DNA of 37,635 nucleotides from Granulicella sp. (GCA_003138795.1 PLHC01000089.1:1-37635), one strand, 5' to 3'. Numbered from the stretch's first letter, positions 17,767-26,488 are shown. Numbers and translations: made by a program. The notes: generated by a model from the sequence alone, not told the origin.

Positions 17767-18342
17767 TTATCGCACGACGCCGGCCTGCTCCATGGGCCAG
17801 TAGACGAAGGCGGCCTTGCCGTAGATGAGAGGCCGGGTGACTGGGCCAAAGTCGCGGCTGTCGCTGGAGATGGAGCGGTGGTCGCCCATGACAAAATATG
17901 CACCCTCAGGAATGATCATCTCGGGCTGGGAGCGGTCGTCCCGGTACTTGAAGGGAACGTAGTCTTCCGTGAGAGCGATGCCGTTGACCCATACGGTTCC
18001 ATGGTCGATGCGGATCTCGTCGCCGGGAAGTGCAACCACCCGCTTGATGTAGCTCTTGGAGTGGTCCTGCGGGTAGAGGAAGACCACGACATCGCCGCGG
18101 TGAATGTCCTCAAAGCGGTAGGCAAACTTGTTGATGAAGAGGCGGTCCTGATCCTCGAGCATGGGGAGCATGCTGGTGCCTTCGACGCGCACCGGTTGGT
18201 AGAGGAAGAGGATGATGAACAGGGAGATCGCGATCGAAACCAGCAGATCGCGCGACCATGAGCGCCAGCCGGACCCTCCAGGCGCTTCTACGGTGGTCTC
18301 CGGGGCTTTCTCCTGTTCTTCTTCGTGTTGCGTCTCTTGCAC
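17767..18342 (-). CDS. lepB: signal peptidase I
   Basis: A 191-aa type I signal peptidase that cleaves leader peptides on the outer face of the inner membrane. A cytoplasmic Glu-rich N-terminus is followed by one membrane segment (DLLVSIAISLFIILFLYQPV, 32-51). The Ser/Lys dyad is S57 (VEGTSMLPML) and K100 (SYIKRVVALPGD). The later boxes GDEIRIDHGTVWVNG and FVMGDHRSISSDSRDFGPV match the family (box E reads GDHRSISSDSR in place of GDNRxxSxDSR). The frame is open back to 18654, but the extra 104 residues are Arg-rich and not family-like. GTG 18342 is chosen because AGGAAGG lies 10 nt upstream and the length fits. Confidence 0.93.
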   Translation of the reverse strand: MQETQHEEEQEKAPETTVEAPGGSGWRSWSRDLLVSIAISLFIILFLYQPVRVEGTSMLPMLEDQDRLFINKFAYRFEDIHRGDVVVFLYPQDHSKSYIKRVVALPGDEIRIDHGTVWVNGIALTEDYVPFKYRDDRSQPEMIIPEGAYFVMGDHRSISSDSRDFGPVTRPLIYGKAAFVYWPMEQAGVVR

Positions 18343-18693
18343 TGTTAAGAAGCCTTCCTGGCAACGTCGAAAGATCGGCGGCCCATTTAGATTAGACGCA
18401 ATCGATGAAGCTCTGGCTACATTATTCAGGGCGCTGAAGCGGGAGGGTGCGTTGAGTTTCCCGCTAAACCGAGGCCTGGAACCAGCAGTTTGCCGTCGAT
18501 TCCGGTCGATGACCCGGCGGAGACGCTTTCCCTGGCGAGCTTCGCGATGGGGACAAAAGATGATACGCGGGCCTTCCAGCCTGGCTAAGGCGAAGCTTGC
18601 GTGATGCGGTGGGCTGTACGCACCTTCCGCGGTTCGCGCTTGCCGACACAGCATTGCGTGATGCAGTAGAATGAAGTCAGCGACCCATTTCTC
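18343..18693. other. 351-base divergent intergenic region, lepB / murQ
   Basis: It holds the lepB Shine-Dalgarno (just beyond 18342 on the minus strand) and the murQ -10 candidate at 18667. The minus-strand frame is open but reads as Arg/Pro-rich sequence without family resemblance; no RNA gene or strong hairpin was seen. Confidence 0.5.
18667..18672 (+). promoter_or_regulatory. -10-like TAGAAT upstream of murQ
   Basis: TAGAAT lies 21 nt before ATG 18694, predicting a leader of about 15 nt. Confidence 0.4.
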
Positions 18694-19659
18694 ATGTCAA
18701 CCCAGACTATGTCCCCATCTCCGATCGAACAGCCCGCCGCGCGGACTAAGTCTGACCTCCAAAGCCTCCCCACGGAGAGGCCGAATGAGGCGTCAGAGGG
18801 CCTCGACACCAAATCCGCGATTGAGATTGCCCGCATTATCAACCACGAAGACGCCAAGGTTGCGGCAGCGGTAAAGAAGGCGCTGCCTGAGATTGCCCTG
18901 GTGATCGACACGGTTGCGCGTTCGTTGCGCGACGGCGGGCGGCTGATTTATGTAGGTGCCGGGGCATCGGGACGGATCTCGGCGCTGGACGCCTCGGAGT
19001 GTCCACCGACGTTTTCGACGGCTCCGCAGCAGGTGCAGTACATCATGGCGGGTGGGCCGAAGGCGCTGGCGAGCGCTTCGGATGTGAACGAGGACTCACC
19101 CGAGATCGGCCAGCGCGACATCGCCCGCCGCCGGCCAACACGCAAGGATATTGTTATTGGGGTTTCGGCTTCGGGCCGCACGCCCTACGTGGTGGGCGCG
19201 ACCGAATATGCCCGCGCATGCGGCGCAAAGACCGCAGCGATTACCTGCAATTCGAACTCGGATCTGGGGCAGGTTGTCGACATTACGATCTGCGCCGAGG
19301 TTGGGCCGGAGGTTCTCTCTGGTTCGACGCGCATGAAGGCCTCGACTGCGCAGAAGATGATCCTGAACATGATTACCACGGGTGCGATGACGCGGCTTGG
19401 CTACGTCTACGACAACCTGATGGTGAACGTACACATGAAAAATGCCAAGCTCGTCGAGCGCGGTATTCGCGTGCTGATGAAGGTTTGCGGCATCGACCGG
19501 GAGACGGCGATCCGCACCATCAAGTCAGCAGGCAAGTCGATTCCCATTGCGGTGGTGATGCTGAAGGCCAACGTCGACAAGATGGAGGCCGTGCGGCGAC
19601 TGCGGCAGTCGGATGGGAATGTGCGGCTGGCCATTGAGGACTCAAGGCTCGAGCTCTAG
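18694..19659 (+). CDS. murQ: N-acetylmuramic acid 6-phosphate etherase
   Basis: A 321-aa SIS-domain lyase that removes lactate from MurNAc 6-phosphate to give GlcNAc 6-phosphate in peptidoglycan recycling. Hallmarks are RLIYVGAGASGRISALDASECPPTF with active-site E102, the second acidic patch NEDSPEIG (133-140), VSASGRTPYVVGATEYA, and the MurQ signature GPEVLSGSTRMKASTAQKM (usual form GPEVIxGSTRMKAGTAQK). The C-terminal helical part with AIRTIKSAGKSIPIAVVMLKAN is also typical. The N-terminus is longer than usual by about 15 Ser/Pro-rich residues. murA follows on the same strand after 185 nt with its own promoter, so both peptidoglycan genes are near but not obviously one operon. Confidence 0.95.
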   Translation: MSTQTMSPSPIEQPAARTKSDLQSLPTERPNEASEGLDTKSAIEIARIINHEDAKVAAAVKKALPEIALVIDTVARSLRDGGRLIYVGAGASGRISALDASECPPTFSTAPQQVQYIMAGGPKALASASDVNEDSPEIGQRDIARRRPTRKDIVIGVSASGRTPYVVGATEYARACGAKTAAITCNSNSDLGQVVDITICAEVGPEVLSGSTRMKASTAQKMILNMITTGAMTRLGYVYDNLMVNVHMKNAKLVERGIRVLMKVCGIDRETAIRTIKSAGKSIPIAVVMLKANVDKMEAVRRLRQSDGNVRLAIEDSRLEL

Positions 19660-19831
19660 GGCAGGAGCGCTGCGGGCCGTTTGTGTTCGATTCGCATCTG
19701 GCTCGCGGTTGTCATCAGCGGCCTCGTCCTGAGCGGTATAACCGCCTTCCCCCTTAAAGCATGCGCGTGGATTCACCGTTCGCGGGGATGGTCCCGCCGC
19801 CCTGAGCGATTTCCTCATTTTGCTTCGCATC

Positions 19832-19837
19832 TACACT
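19832..19837 (+). promoter_or_regulatory. -10 element TACACT of murA
   Basis: TACACT ends 7 nt before ATG 19845 and there is no Shine-Dalgarno sequence; leaderless start predicted. Confidence 0.5.
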
Positions 19838-19844
19838 TGAGACT

Positions 19845-21125
19845 ATGGATAAGTTTGTTATTCGCGGGGGCAACCCTCTGCTCGGCACGATCAAGGTTTC
19901 TGGAGCCAAGAACTCCGCGCTCCCCTGCATGGCTGCCGCCATCCTCACCGAAGACGAGGTCATCCTCGAGAACATTCCGCAGGTCCGCGACATCGAGACC
20001 GAGCGCAGGCTGCTGGAATCAATGGGCGCGGAGGTCGAGCTCGGTTATGGACGGGCGCAGCACCGCACGTCCATCAAGTGCGCTGTGCTCTCCGACCCAG
20101 TGGCGAAGTACGAGATAGTGAAGACCATGCGAGCGAGTTCGCTGGTGCTTGGGCCGCTGATTGCGCGGACCGGCATGGCGCGGGTCGCGATGCCCGGCGG
20201 CTGCGCCATCGGTGGACGCCCGATCGATCTCCATATCAAGGGACTCGAGGCGATGGGCGCGACGATCACCCAGGAGCATGGATATCTCGAGGCGCGGACC
20301 AATCGCTTGAAGGGCGCGCACATCGTCTTCGACAAGATCACGGTCACCGGCACGGAAGATCTGCTGATGGCTGCGGTAATGGCAGAGGGCGAGTCGCTGT
20401 TTGAGAACTGCGCACGCGAGCCCGAGGTCATCGACCTGGCGGCGCTGCTGAATGCGATGGGCGCGCAGATTAAGGGCGCAGGCACGTCGACGATCCGCAT
20501 CAAGGGCGTTGCGAAGCTGCATGGAGCGCGGCACAGGATCAATCCCGACCGCATTGAGGCGGGGACGTTCCTGATCGCGGGCGCGATCACTGGCGGCGAC
20601 CTGAACGTCGATTGTTGTAACCCGGCGCATCTTGGATCGCTGCTTGGAAAGCTGGAGCAGTGCGGCGTGAAGCTCGATATTGGCAAAGAGAACGTGCGCG
20701 TTCGCTCGGGCAACAAGCTCGTGGCTGCAGACATTACCACCGAGGAGTATCCGGGCTTTCCAACCGACATGCAGGCGCAGTACATGGCGCTTGCGACGCA
20801 GGCCGAGGGCACGTCCGTTGTTACGGAGAACATCTTTGAGAATCGGTTCATGCATGTCGGCGAGTTGAATCGTATGGGCGCGAATATCACGGTGCAGGGG
20901 CGCTCGGCTACGGTTCGCGGAGGGACAAAGCTGCAGTCGGCAGCGGTGATGTGTTCGGACCTGCGGGCCTCGGCCGCGCTTGTCCTGGCCGCGCTGGTGG
21001 CTGATGGAGAGAGCATTCTCGACCGCGTTTATCACATGGATCGCGGCTATGAGCGGCTGGAGGAAAAGCTGCGCGGGGTGGGTGCACAGATTCGTCGCAT
21101 GGGCGAGGTGTTTGGGAAGAAGTAG
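19845..21125 (+). CDS. murA: UDP-N-acetylglucosamine 1-carboxyvinyltransferase
   Basis: A 426-aa enzyme adding enolpyruvate to UDP-GlcNAc, the first committed step of peptidoglycan synthesis. It begins MDKFVIRGGNPLLGTIKVSGAKNSALP (shown in two parts; K22 is the conserved Lys) and has the catalytic C120 in MPGGCAIGGRPIDLH, the residue attacked by fosfomycin. Other marks are PEVIDLAALLNAMGA, TTEEYPGFPTDMQAQ and the end YHMDRGYERLEEKLRGVGA. A small insertion (EHGYLEARTNRLKGAH) agrees with the usual MurA layout. A TPR protein gene follows only 30 nt downstream but with its own TATAAT. Confidence 0.98.
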   Translation: MDKFVIRGGNPLLGTIKVSGAKNSALPCMAAAILTEDEVILENIPQVRDIETERRLLESMGAEVELGYGRAQHRTSIKCAVLSDPVAKYEIVKTMRASSLVLGPLIARTGMARVAMPGGCAIGGRPIDLHIKGLEAMGATITQEHGYLEARTNRLKGAHIVFDKITVTGTEDLLMAAVMAEGESLFENCAREPEVIDLAALLNAMGAQIKGAGTSTIRIKGVAKLHGARHRINPDRIEAGTFLIAGAITGGDLNVDCCNPAHLGSLLGKLEQCGVKLDIGKENVRVRSGNKLVAADITTEEYPGFPTDMQAQYMALATQAEGTSVVTENIFENRFMHVGELNRMGANITVQGRSATVRGGTKLQSAAVMCSDLRASAALVLAALVADGESILDRVYHMDRGYERLEEKLRGVGAQIRRMGEVFGKK

Positions 21126-21142
21126 CGGAGGCTGCGACCGCC

Positions 21143-21148
21143 TATAAT
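21143..21148 (+). promoter_or_regulatory. consensus -10 TATAAT of the periplasmic TPR gene
   Basis: TATAAT ends 7 nt before ATG 21156, inside the 30-nt gap after murA; a leaderless transcript is predicted. Confidence 0.6.
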
Positions 21149-21155
21149 CAAGCCA

Positions 21156-22760
21156 ATGCGGTCCCTGTCGAAGTCCTTCGCCCTGCTCCTCGCTCTTGTG
21201 ACGACCTTCGCCTTCAGCGCGGCTGTAACCGCGCAGAGCCCCACGGAGCCGGGTGGGCGCGTGGTGCTTGTGCTTCCCTTCGATAACCACTCCGGCAACC
21301 CTTCGCTGAACTGGATTGGAGACTCGTTCCCGGATACGTTCAACAAGCGTTTGAACTCTGCGGGCTTTCTCACGATCTCGCACGACGACCGCGCCTTTGC
21401 CTATGACCACCTGGGACTTCCGGTCGACTTCAGGCCTACGCGCGCGACCACGATCCGCATTGCGCAGCAGCTGGACGCGAACTTTGTGATCATCGGCAGT
21501 TTCAACGTGGTGAACAACCGCATCTCCATCCAGACGAAGGTGCTGTCGATCGACGGGCTGCGCCTGTCGCCGCCCATCGAGGACTCTGCCGAGCTGATGC
21601 GGCTCTTCGACGCCGAGAACGCTGTGGCATGGAAGGTTGCCGGCGTCCTCGATCCACACTTTTCAGTATCAGAGCAGACGTTCCTCGCGGCTCCGGGCGC
21701 GGTTCCGCTGCCCGCATTTGAGGACTACATTCGCGGTATCAATGCGGCTACAGACGTTGAGCGACTGAAGCGTCTCAAGGATGCTGTCACGCTTGCGCCC
21801 GACTATGCTGCAGCGCTGCTGGCGCTTGGCAAGGCGCAGTACGCCGAGCGCGACTTCGAAGCCGCAGATGCGACGCTCGCCAAGGTTCCAAAGACTGACC
21901 GGCTGGCCCTTGAGTCGAACTTCTATCTTGGGCTCGCACGCTTCAACTCTGCGCACTACGCAGGGGCGCAACAGGCGTTTGAGTTTGTCGCCGGCCGCCT
22001 GCCGCTGCCTGAGGTCGTCAATAACGACGGCGTCGCGCTGAGCCGTCAGGGCAAAGACGCCGTCGCGCAGTTCCGGCGCGCGTCCGCCGCCGATCCCTCC
22101 GACGAGGACTACCACTACAACCTGGCGATTGCGCTGTTCCGCCGTGGCGACAGGGCTGGCGCGACAGCCGAGGTAGAGCTTGCGCTCAAGCTGAAGCCCA
22201 CGGACAATGAGGCGGTCGAACTTCGTTCGCAGCTAAAGCGTACGGCCCCCGGAACCCACCTCGACGAAAGCGCTAATAGCGGCTTCAGCCCGCTCGAGCG
22301 CATCCGCCGGAATTACTCGGAGACCGGGTTCAGGCAGGTGGAGTTCCAGCTCGACCAGATGCGCGCCGCACGCATGGAGATGCTGCCGCCGGAGCAGCGT
22401 GCCGTCGAGTACACGCAGTTGGGCCGTGAATATCTGTCGGAGGGACTGCTTCCCGAGGCCGAGACGCAGTTTCAGTTCGCGCTCGCTGCGAGTCCGAACT
22501 CGGCGGACGCGCACGCCGGGATGGCGCAACTGCGAGAGGCCAGCGGCGATGCGGCGAAGGCTCGGGACGAGGCGAAGACATCGCTGATTATGAAACCCAA
22601 CACCGCAGCCCTGCTGGTCCTGGCGCGGCTCGACCTGGCCGCAAAGCAGCTCGCAGCCAGCGCCGAAGATGTCTCGCGCGCCCTCAAGATTGAGCCGACC
22701 AACGCCGATGCGATCGCGCTGCGACTGGTGCTGCAGCAGCGCGGGCAGGTCGTGCGATAG
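21156..22760 (+). CDS. periplasmic TolB/CsgG-like N-domain plus TPR protein
   Basis: A 534-aa exported protein. The signal peptide is MRSLSKSFALLLALVTTFAF onward, ending TAQS. Residues 35-170 start with VLVLPFDNHSGNPSLNWIGD and continue FPDTFNKRLNSAGFLTI; this is the N-terminal fold seen in CsgG/FlgO/TolB-amidohydrolase-like proteins that begin V-x-P-F-x-N and often precede TPRs. From about 195 to the end there are at least six TPR-like helix pairs (for example APDYAAALLALGKAQYAERD, DEDYHYNLAIALFRRGDRAG, AEPTNADA-type caps). It likely acts as a scaffold in the periplasm or at the outer membrane. Its position after murA and before three more envelope genes supports an envelope role; exact function unknown. 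Confidence 0.82.
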   Translation: MRSLSKSFALLLALVTTFAFSAAVTAQSPTEPGGRVVLVLPFDNHSGNPSLNWIGDSFPDTFNKRLNSAGFLTISHDDRAFAYDHLGLPVDFRPTRATTIRIAQQLDANFVIIGSFNVVNNRISIQTKVLSIDGLRLSPPIEDSAELMRLFDAENAVAWKVAGVLDPHFSVSEQTFLAAPGAVPLPAFEDYIRGINAATDVERLKRLKDAVTLAPDYAAALLALGKAQYAERDFEAADATLAKVPKTDRLALESNFYLGLARFNSAHYAGAQQAFEFVAGRLPLPEVVNNDGVALSRQGKDAVAQFRRASAADPSDEDYHYNLAIALFRRGDRAGATAEVELALKLKPTDNEAVELRSQLKRTAPGTHLDESANSGFSPLERIRRNYSETGFRQVEFQLDQMRAARMEMLPPEQRAVEYTQLGREYLSEGLLPEAETQFQFALAASPNSADAHAGMAQLREASGDAAKARDEAKTSLIMKPNTAALLVLARLDLAAKQLAASAEDVSRALKIEPTNADAIALRLVLQQRGQVVR

Positions 22761-22809
22761 CTCCCGGCAGGCAACGTTTGGGGTGTGATTTCAACCGGAG
22801 TGTAGCGAC

Positions 22810-23274
22810 GTGGAGGGATCTTTGTATTTCGCCGTTGGCGCCGGTGCCGCCCTGCTCAAACCCCTGGCAAATCTTTCTCCGGACGGCGGCGTTATTCTGC
22901 TCACGCTGGGGCTGCTGCTGATCTACATCGAGCTCAACCGGCCGGGCTGGATTATCACCGGAGCGTTGGGCCTGCTGGCTTCGCTATTTGCCATGGCGTC
23001 GCTGCTGCGACTGGAACTGAACCCTGCGGCCATAGCGCTGGTGTGCACCGCGGTGGCGCTGCTGGTGCTCGACCTGCTGCGCCGCACACCGCCGATGGTG
23101 GCTGTTGCCGCGACGCTTGCGCTGGTGCTGGGGTTCGACCACCTGGTTCAGGATCCTGGAGAGCTGCGGGTACACGCTCTGACAGCCGTCCCGTGTGGTA
23201 TGGTCATCGGGGTGGGAACCTCGATTCTTACTCGCATCGCACGGCGCGCCCGCACCAACAAAGGTTTAGACTAA
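22810..23274 (+). CDS. NfeD-like small membrane protein
   Basis: A 154-aa membrane protein with about five hydrophobic segments. The part VILLTLGLLLIYIELNRPGW followed by IITGALGLLASLFAM resembles the membrane region of NfeD proteins (LGLxLLxxELxxPGxGxxGxxG). It lacks the C-terminal OB-fold domain usual in NfeD and ends in a basic tail RRARTNKGLD. The partner SPFH (stomatin) protein or ClpP-like protease is not adjacent. The start is GTG 22810, with CGGAG about 11 nt upstream; no in-frame ATG precedes it. It lies 49 nt after the TPR gene and 36 nt before the beta-barrel gene, so it is probably co-transcribed with both. Confidence 0.7.
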   Translation: MEGSLYFAVGAGAALLKPLANLSPDGGVILLTLGLLLIYIELNRPGWIITGALGLLASLFAMASLLRLELNPAAIALVCTAVALLVLDLLRRTPPMVAVAATLALVLGFDHLVQDPGELRVHALTAVPCGMVIGVGTSILTRIARRARTNKGLD

Positions 23275-23310
23275 ACGGGAGCGCTATTTCGCGCCCGGAG
23301 CCTTCACGAC

Positions 23311-24006
23311 TTGATCCGCAAAGCCCTTCCCCTTCTCGCCGCCGTACTTCTTGCAAGCACGTTCGGTAGCGCACACGCTCAGACCGCGGCACCGCCCACC
23401 GCCTTTGATAAGCAGCTGCATAAGCTCGATCTCTCGGTCGCTGGCGTTGGTATCTTTAACACCACGGTTACCGGTCCGGTTATACCGCTTTCGGACAACC
23501 AGGGCGAGAGTATCACGCAGTTCGGTTCCAACACGATGGGCGCGCTGGTGTCGCTCCACTACATCGCGAAGCCGTACTTTGGTCTGGAGTTCAACTACGG
23601 GTACGCGCGTTATACCGAGAACTATAAAGGTCCGGGGATTACGAATTATTTTTTACCGGCTAACACGACGGACTTCCAAGTCCAGACCAAGGTGAACGAG
23701 TACACCTTCGGCTACCTCATCACGCCCCCCCATCTCATCTTGGGCATGCAGCCGTTCCTGTCAGCAGGATTTGGTACCCAGGCATTCACGCCCACCCCAC
23801 TCGGTGGTCAGGAAGAGCCTGAGAAGGCGCGCGCTACCTACTACTACTCGCTCGGGGTGCAGAAGGATTACGGACAGCACCTCGGTTTTCGCGCGGGCTT
23901 TCGCGAGCTATTTTTTCTCGATCCAGACTTCGGCCAGAACTATCTGACGATCCTGAAGCATTCCAACACCTATGAGCCTATGGCCGGCTTCTACGTTCGC
24001 TACTAG
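23311..24006 (+). CDS. outer-membrane beta-barrel-like protein
   Basis: A 231-aa exported protein. The signal peptide is IRKALPLLAAVLLASTFGSA ending HAQT. The mature part alternates polar and aromatic residues as in 8-strand barrels (VSLHYIAKPYFGLEFNYGY, EYTFGYLITPPHL, YYYSLGVQKDYGQHLGFRAG) and ends with aromatic GFYVRY, fitting the outer-membrane C-terminal signature. It is expected in the outer membrane. The start is TTG 23311 with CCGGAG about 10 nt upstream; no ATG or GTG in frame would keep the signal peptide. It follows the NfeD-like gene closely and precedes the SPOR gene by 32 nt. No named family is recognised. Confidence 0.75.
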   Translation: MIRKALPLLAAVLLASTFGSAHAQTAAPPTAFDKQLHKLDLSVAGVGIFNTTVTGPVIPLSDNQGESITQFGSNTMGALVSLHYIAKPYFGLEFNYGYARYTENYKGPGITNYFLPANTTDFQVQTKVNEYTFGYLITPPHLILGMQPFLSAGFGTQAFTPTPLGGQEEPEKARATYYYSLGVQKDYGQHLGFRAGFRELFFLDPDFGQNYLTILKHSNTYEPMAGFYVRY

Positions 24007-24038
24007 AAGCTTAAATACTGCAGATAGAGCCTGCTTTC

Positions 24039-24686
24039 ATGAACCCTCTGCTTCAAGATGATGACGACGAACTGGATCGCGACGATCGCGAGCTGACGCT
24101 GAGTACCGGAATGATTCTTGGTATCTTCTTCGGGCTGGTTCTGCTGTGTGGGCTGTTTTTCGGATTCGGCTACAAGATGGGGAGCCATAAGGCTGCGCCG
24201 TCAGCCGAGGCCGCCAGCGCGGAGAACTCGCCAGCAACGGCGACGAACTTCAGCGGCTTCAAGCCCGCAGCCGGCTCGCCCACAGGCGGCAGCGCGCCTG
24301 CTCCGGCCCCAAGCGTTGCTCCAGATACGGATGAGACACCCGCGGCGGCGGATGGCTCCGGGAATGCAGCAGGCACCACAGTGGCCACTCCGGTGGTCAG
24401 CGCGAACCCCGCGACGTCACCCCACACAGTGCCACCGGTCGCCCTGACACCCGCACCGTCCGTTGCTACGGGAAGCTTTGTCGTGCAGGTCGCGGCGGTC
24501 TCACACGAGGAGGACGCTGAGCTACTGGTCAATGCGTTGAGGGCCAAAGGCTATCCGGTGACGGCGCACACTGTGCCACAGGACAAGCTCTTCCACATCC
24601 AGGTGGGGCCATTCAATAACCGCAAAGATGCCGACACGGCGAAGCAGCGGTTGCTGGCTGACGGTTACCAACCGATCGTAAAATAG
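24039..24686 (+). CDS. SPOR-domain inner-membrane protein
   Basis: A 215-aa type II membrane protein. An acidic cytoplasmic tail (MNPLLQDDDDELDRDDRELT) precedes a membrane segment (about 24-45). A periplasmic Ala/Pro/Ser/Thr linker of about 95 residues leads to a C-terminal SPOR domain (about 144-215) with GSFVVQVAAVSHEEDAELLV, LRAKGYPVTAHTV and FHIQVGPFNNRKDADTAKQR. SPOR domains bind denuded glycan strands at the division septum, so this is a likely division or peptidoglycan-associated protein similar in layout to FtsN or DedD. It is last in the same-strand envelope cluster after murA; plsC converges 13 bp beyond its stop. Confidence 0.9.
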   Translation: MNPLLQDDDDELDRDDRELTLSTGMILGIFFGLVLLCGLFFGFGYKMGSHKAAPSAEAASAENSPATATNFSGFKPAAGSPTGGSAPAPAPSVAPDTDETPAAADGSGNAAGTTVATPVVSANPATSPHTVPPVALTPAPSVATGSFVVQVAAVSHEEDAELLVNALRAKGYPVTAHTVPQDKLFHIQVGPFNNRKDADTAKQRLLADGYQPIVK

Positions 24687-24699
24687 GCCTGCAGGGCTC

Positions 24700-25401
24700 T
24701 CAGGCTTCGGCGAGCGCTGCCTGCATCTCCAGGCGTACTGCCTCCATCAGTTCTTCCCTAGATTCAAAGTTCTCCGGTCTGAGCACCGGCAAAAACCGCA
24801 CGACTGCCTTGCCGGGAAAGATTTTCAGACTTCCCTTACGCATCATCTGCGCGGTTCCGCTGATCACGATGGGAACCATGGGCGCCAGGGTATCCGCAGC
24901 CAGAAAGAACGCTCCTTTTTTGAACGGCAGCAGGTTGCCGTCGGGCGAGCGGGTGCCTTCGGGGAAGATGAAGATATGCATACCGCTGCGCAGCGCATCG
25001 GATGCAACTGCAACGCTCTGTCCGGCCTCCCTGCGTGAGTTTCCACGCGATACCGGAACATATTTGGCCATGCGCATCGCAGTTCCGAGCAGCGGCAACT
25101 TCGTCAGCGACTTCTTGAGAAAGACGCTGGTCATCCCCGGAATTGCCGGCAGCAGGATGGGCGGATCGAGATTCGAAACATGGTTGCTGAGGAAGATGCA
25201 GGACTCGCCCGGCGGTATGTTCTCGAGGCCTTCGACGCGGACGCGAATTCCACCGGCGCGCACCCCCATACGCATCGCTACCATGGCCCAACGGTACATG
25301 AAGCGTATGTTGCCGCGTAGCATCGACCAGGGAATCCCAATCACCGCCGCAGGCACACCAATAAGGAGGAACACGAAGAGCATTCGTAACGCAGAAAACA
25401 T
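24700..25401 (-). CDS. plsC: 1-acyl-sn-glycerol-3-phosphate acyltransferase
   Basis: A 233-aa membrane-associated acyltransferase making phosphatidic acid from lysophosphatidic acid. Two hydrophobic stretches lie at the N-terminus (6-27). The catalytic HX4D box is NHVSNLDPP (H74-D79) and the glycerol-phosphate-binding box is FPEGTRSPDG (147-156). Between them KLPLLGTAMRMAKYVPVSR matches block II, and PMVPIVISGT matches block IV. A -10 candidate TATTCT (minus, 25410-25415) ends 8 nt before ATG 25401 with no Shine-Dalgarno, predicting a near-leaderless message. It is followed by no same-strand gene; the M20 peptidase upstream has its own promoter. Confidence 0.93.
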   Translation of the reverse strand: MFSALRMLFVFLLIGVPAAVIGIPWSMLRGNIRFMYRWAMVAMRMGVRAGGIRVRVEGLENIPPGESCIFLSNHVSNLDPPILLPAIPGMTSVFLKKSLTKLPLLGTAMRMAKYVPVSRGNSRREAGQSVAVASDALRSGMHIFIFPEGTRSPDGNLLPFKKGAFFLAADTLAPMVPIVISGTAQMMRKGSLKIFPGKAVVRFLPVLRPENFESREELMEAVRLEMQAALAEA

Positions 25402-25409
25402 ATTGACTC

Positions 25410-25415
25410 AGAATA
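25410..25415 (-). promoter_or_regulatory. -10 element TATTCT of plsC
   Basis: On the minus strand TATTCT ends 8 nt before ATG 25401. Confidence 0.4.
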
Positions 25416-25443
25416 CCGTGTAGAGGTTGATTGCCGGAGAAGC

Positions 25444-26481
25444 CTAACCCAGCAGGCTGTTGGCAAGCTTTACATATAGATCAACGCACTCCAGAAGCTC
25501 GCTCTTGCGGATCTTTTCGTCCGGGGTGTGCGCGACGAGGATGCTGCCGGGGCCGAGCAGGAACGGCTCCCCCCAGGCGTTCAGCGAAGGAATGTCGGTG
25601 GTGAACTTCGCGATCATGGTGTCGAAGCCGGGGATCGCACGCATGTGGATGAAGGGCAGCTTGAGCGAGAAATTCACATCGCAGCGGCCGTCCGCTGCGC
25701 GCAGGATCGCCTCCTTTATCTCTTCAGCCGGACCCACGAGGCGGATGAGCAGGTGCGCCTCCGCCTTGTCCGCGATGACGTTGGGCGCGACGCCGCCGCG
25801 GATCACGCCGACGTTGAGCGTCGAGTCGCCGATGCCTTCCACCACGGGAAGCGGCAGCGCTTGAATGTCGTGGAGTGCGGCGAGCAGCTTGTCGATGGCG
25901 GAGTCGCCGAGTTCGGGGTAAGCGGAGTGCGCCATCTTGCCGTGAGCGCGAAGTTCGACGCGGAGGCAGCCCTTGGAGGCCAGCGCAAGACGGTTGTCGG
26001 TGGGCTCGCCGTTGATGAGGAAGCGCGAGCCCTTGGGGTTCTGATTGGCGACGAGCGCGCCGGCGGAGTCGCGCTCTTCGCCGACGACGAAGAGCAGCGC
26101 AATGCGCTTATTTGCTGCACGCAGCTTCTCCGCGGCGGCGATCTGAGCGGCGATGATGCCCTTGGCATCGCAGGTGCCACGGCCGTAGAGAAAGTCAGTG
26201 TCCTCGCGGCAGGGCCCCAGAAACGGCGGAACTGTGTCCATGTGGGAGGAGAGAACGATGTCGGGGGTTACGCCCGGCAGCGACGCATAGATGTTGAAGC
26301 GCGGACCAGTACCGGCATAGGGGTTCTTGGCGGGATCGGGCTGCGGGACAGGCTGGCGCTCGATGGCGTAACCCTGCGCGGCAAGATACTTGGCGAGAAA
26401 CTCGCCCGCGAGGGCTTCGTGATACGTGGTTGAATCGACGTCGACAAGCTGCTTCGTGAGTTGGATGGGATCAATCGGCAT
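25444..26481 (-). CDS. M20-family metallopeptidase (ArgE/DapE-like)
   Basis: A 345-aa zinc-dependent amidohydrolase. Metal ligands are H80 with D82 (SSHMDTVPP), D105 (GRGTCDAKG), the catalytic/ligand pair E135-E136 (VVGEERDSAG), E159 (INGEPTDNRL) in the zinc site, and the C-terminal His in ILVAHTPDEKI. The middle lid domain starts around KGCLRVELRAHGKMAHSAYP. Relatives deacylate acetylornithine, succinyl-diaminopimelate or dipeptides. An ArgD-type aminotransferase gene lies 1.6 kb away, which makes an arginine or lysine role plausible but not shown. TATCCT (minus, 26489-26494) ends 7 nt before ATG 26481. It is divergent from an alpha/beta hydrolase. Confidence 0.88.
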   Translation of the reverse strand: MPIDPIQLTKQLVDVDSTTYHEALAGEFLAKYLAAQGYAIERQPVPQPDPAKNPYAGTGPRFNIYASLPGVTPDIVLSSHMDTVPPFLGPCREDTDFLYGRGTCDAKGIIAAQIAAAEKLRAANKRIALLFVVGEERDSAGALVANQNPKGSRFLINGEPTDNRLALASKGCLRVELRAHGKMAHSAYPELGDSAIDKLLAALHDIQALPLPVVEGIGDSTLNVGVIRGGVAPNVIADKAEAHLLIRLVGPAEEIKEAILRAADGRCDVNFSLKLPFIHMRAIPGFDTMIAKFTTDIPSLNAWGEPFLLGPGSILVAHTPDEKIRKSELLECVDLYVKLANSLLG

Positions 26482-26488
26482 TATGGTC

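Noticed and set aside
18343-18654. 104-residue N-terminal extension of signal peptidase I
   Set aside because: It would place an Arg/Pro-rich, non-homologous stretch before the membrane anchor; GTG 18342 with AGGAAGG upstream fits the family.
20019-21659. 546-aa open frame on the minus strand across murA
   Set aside because: It is antisense to murA and the TPR gene, is Arg/His/Leu-rich, has no domain, and arises from the high GC third positions.
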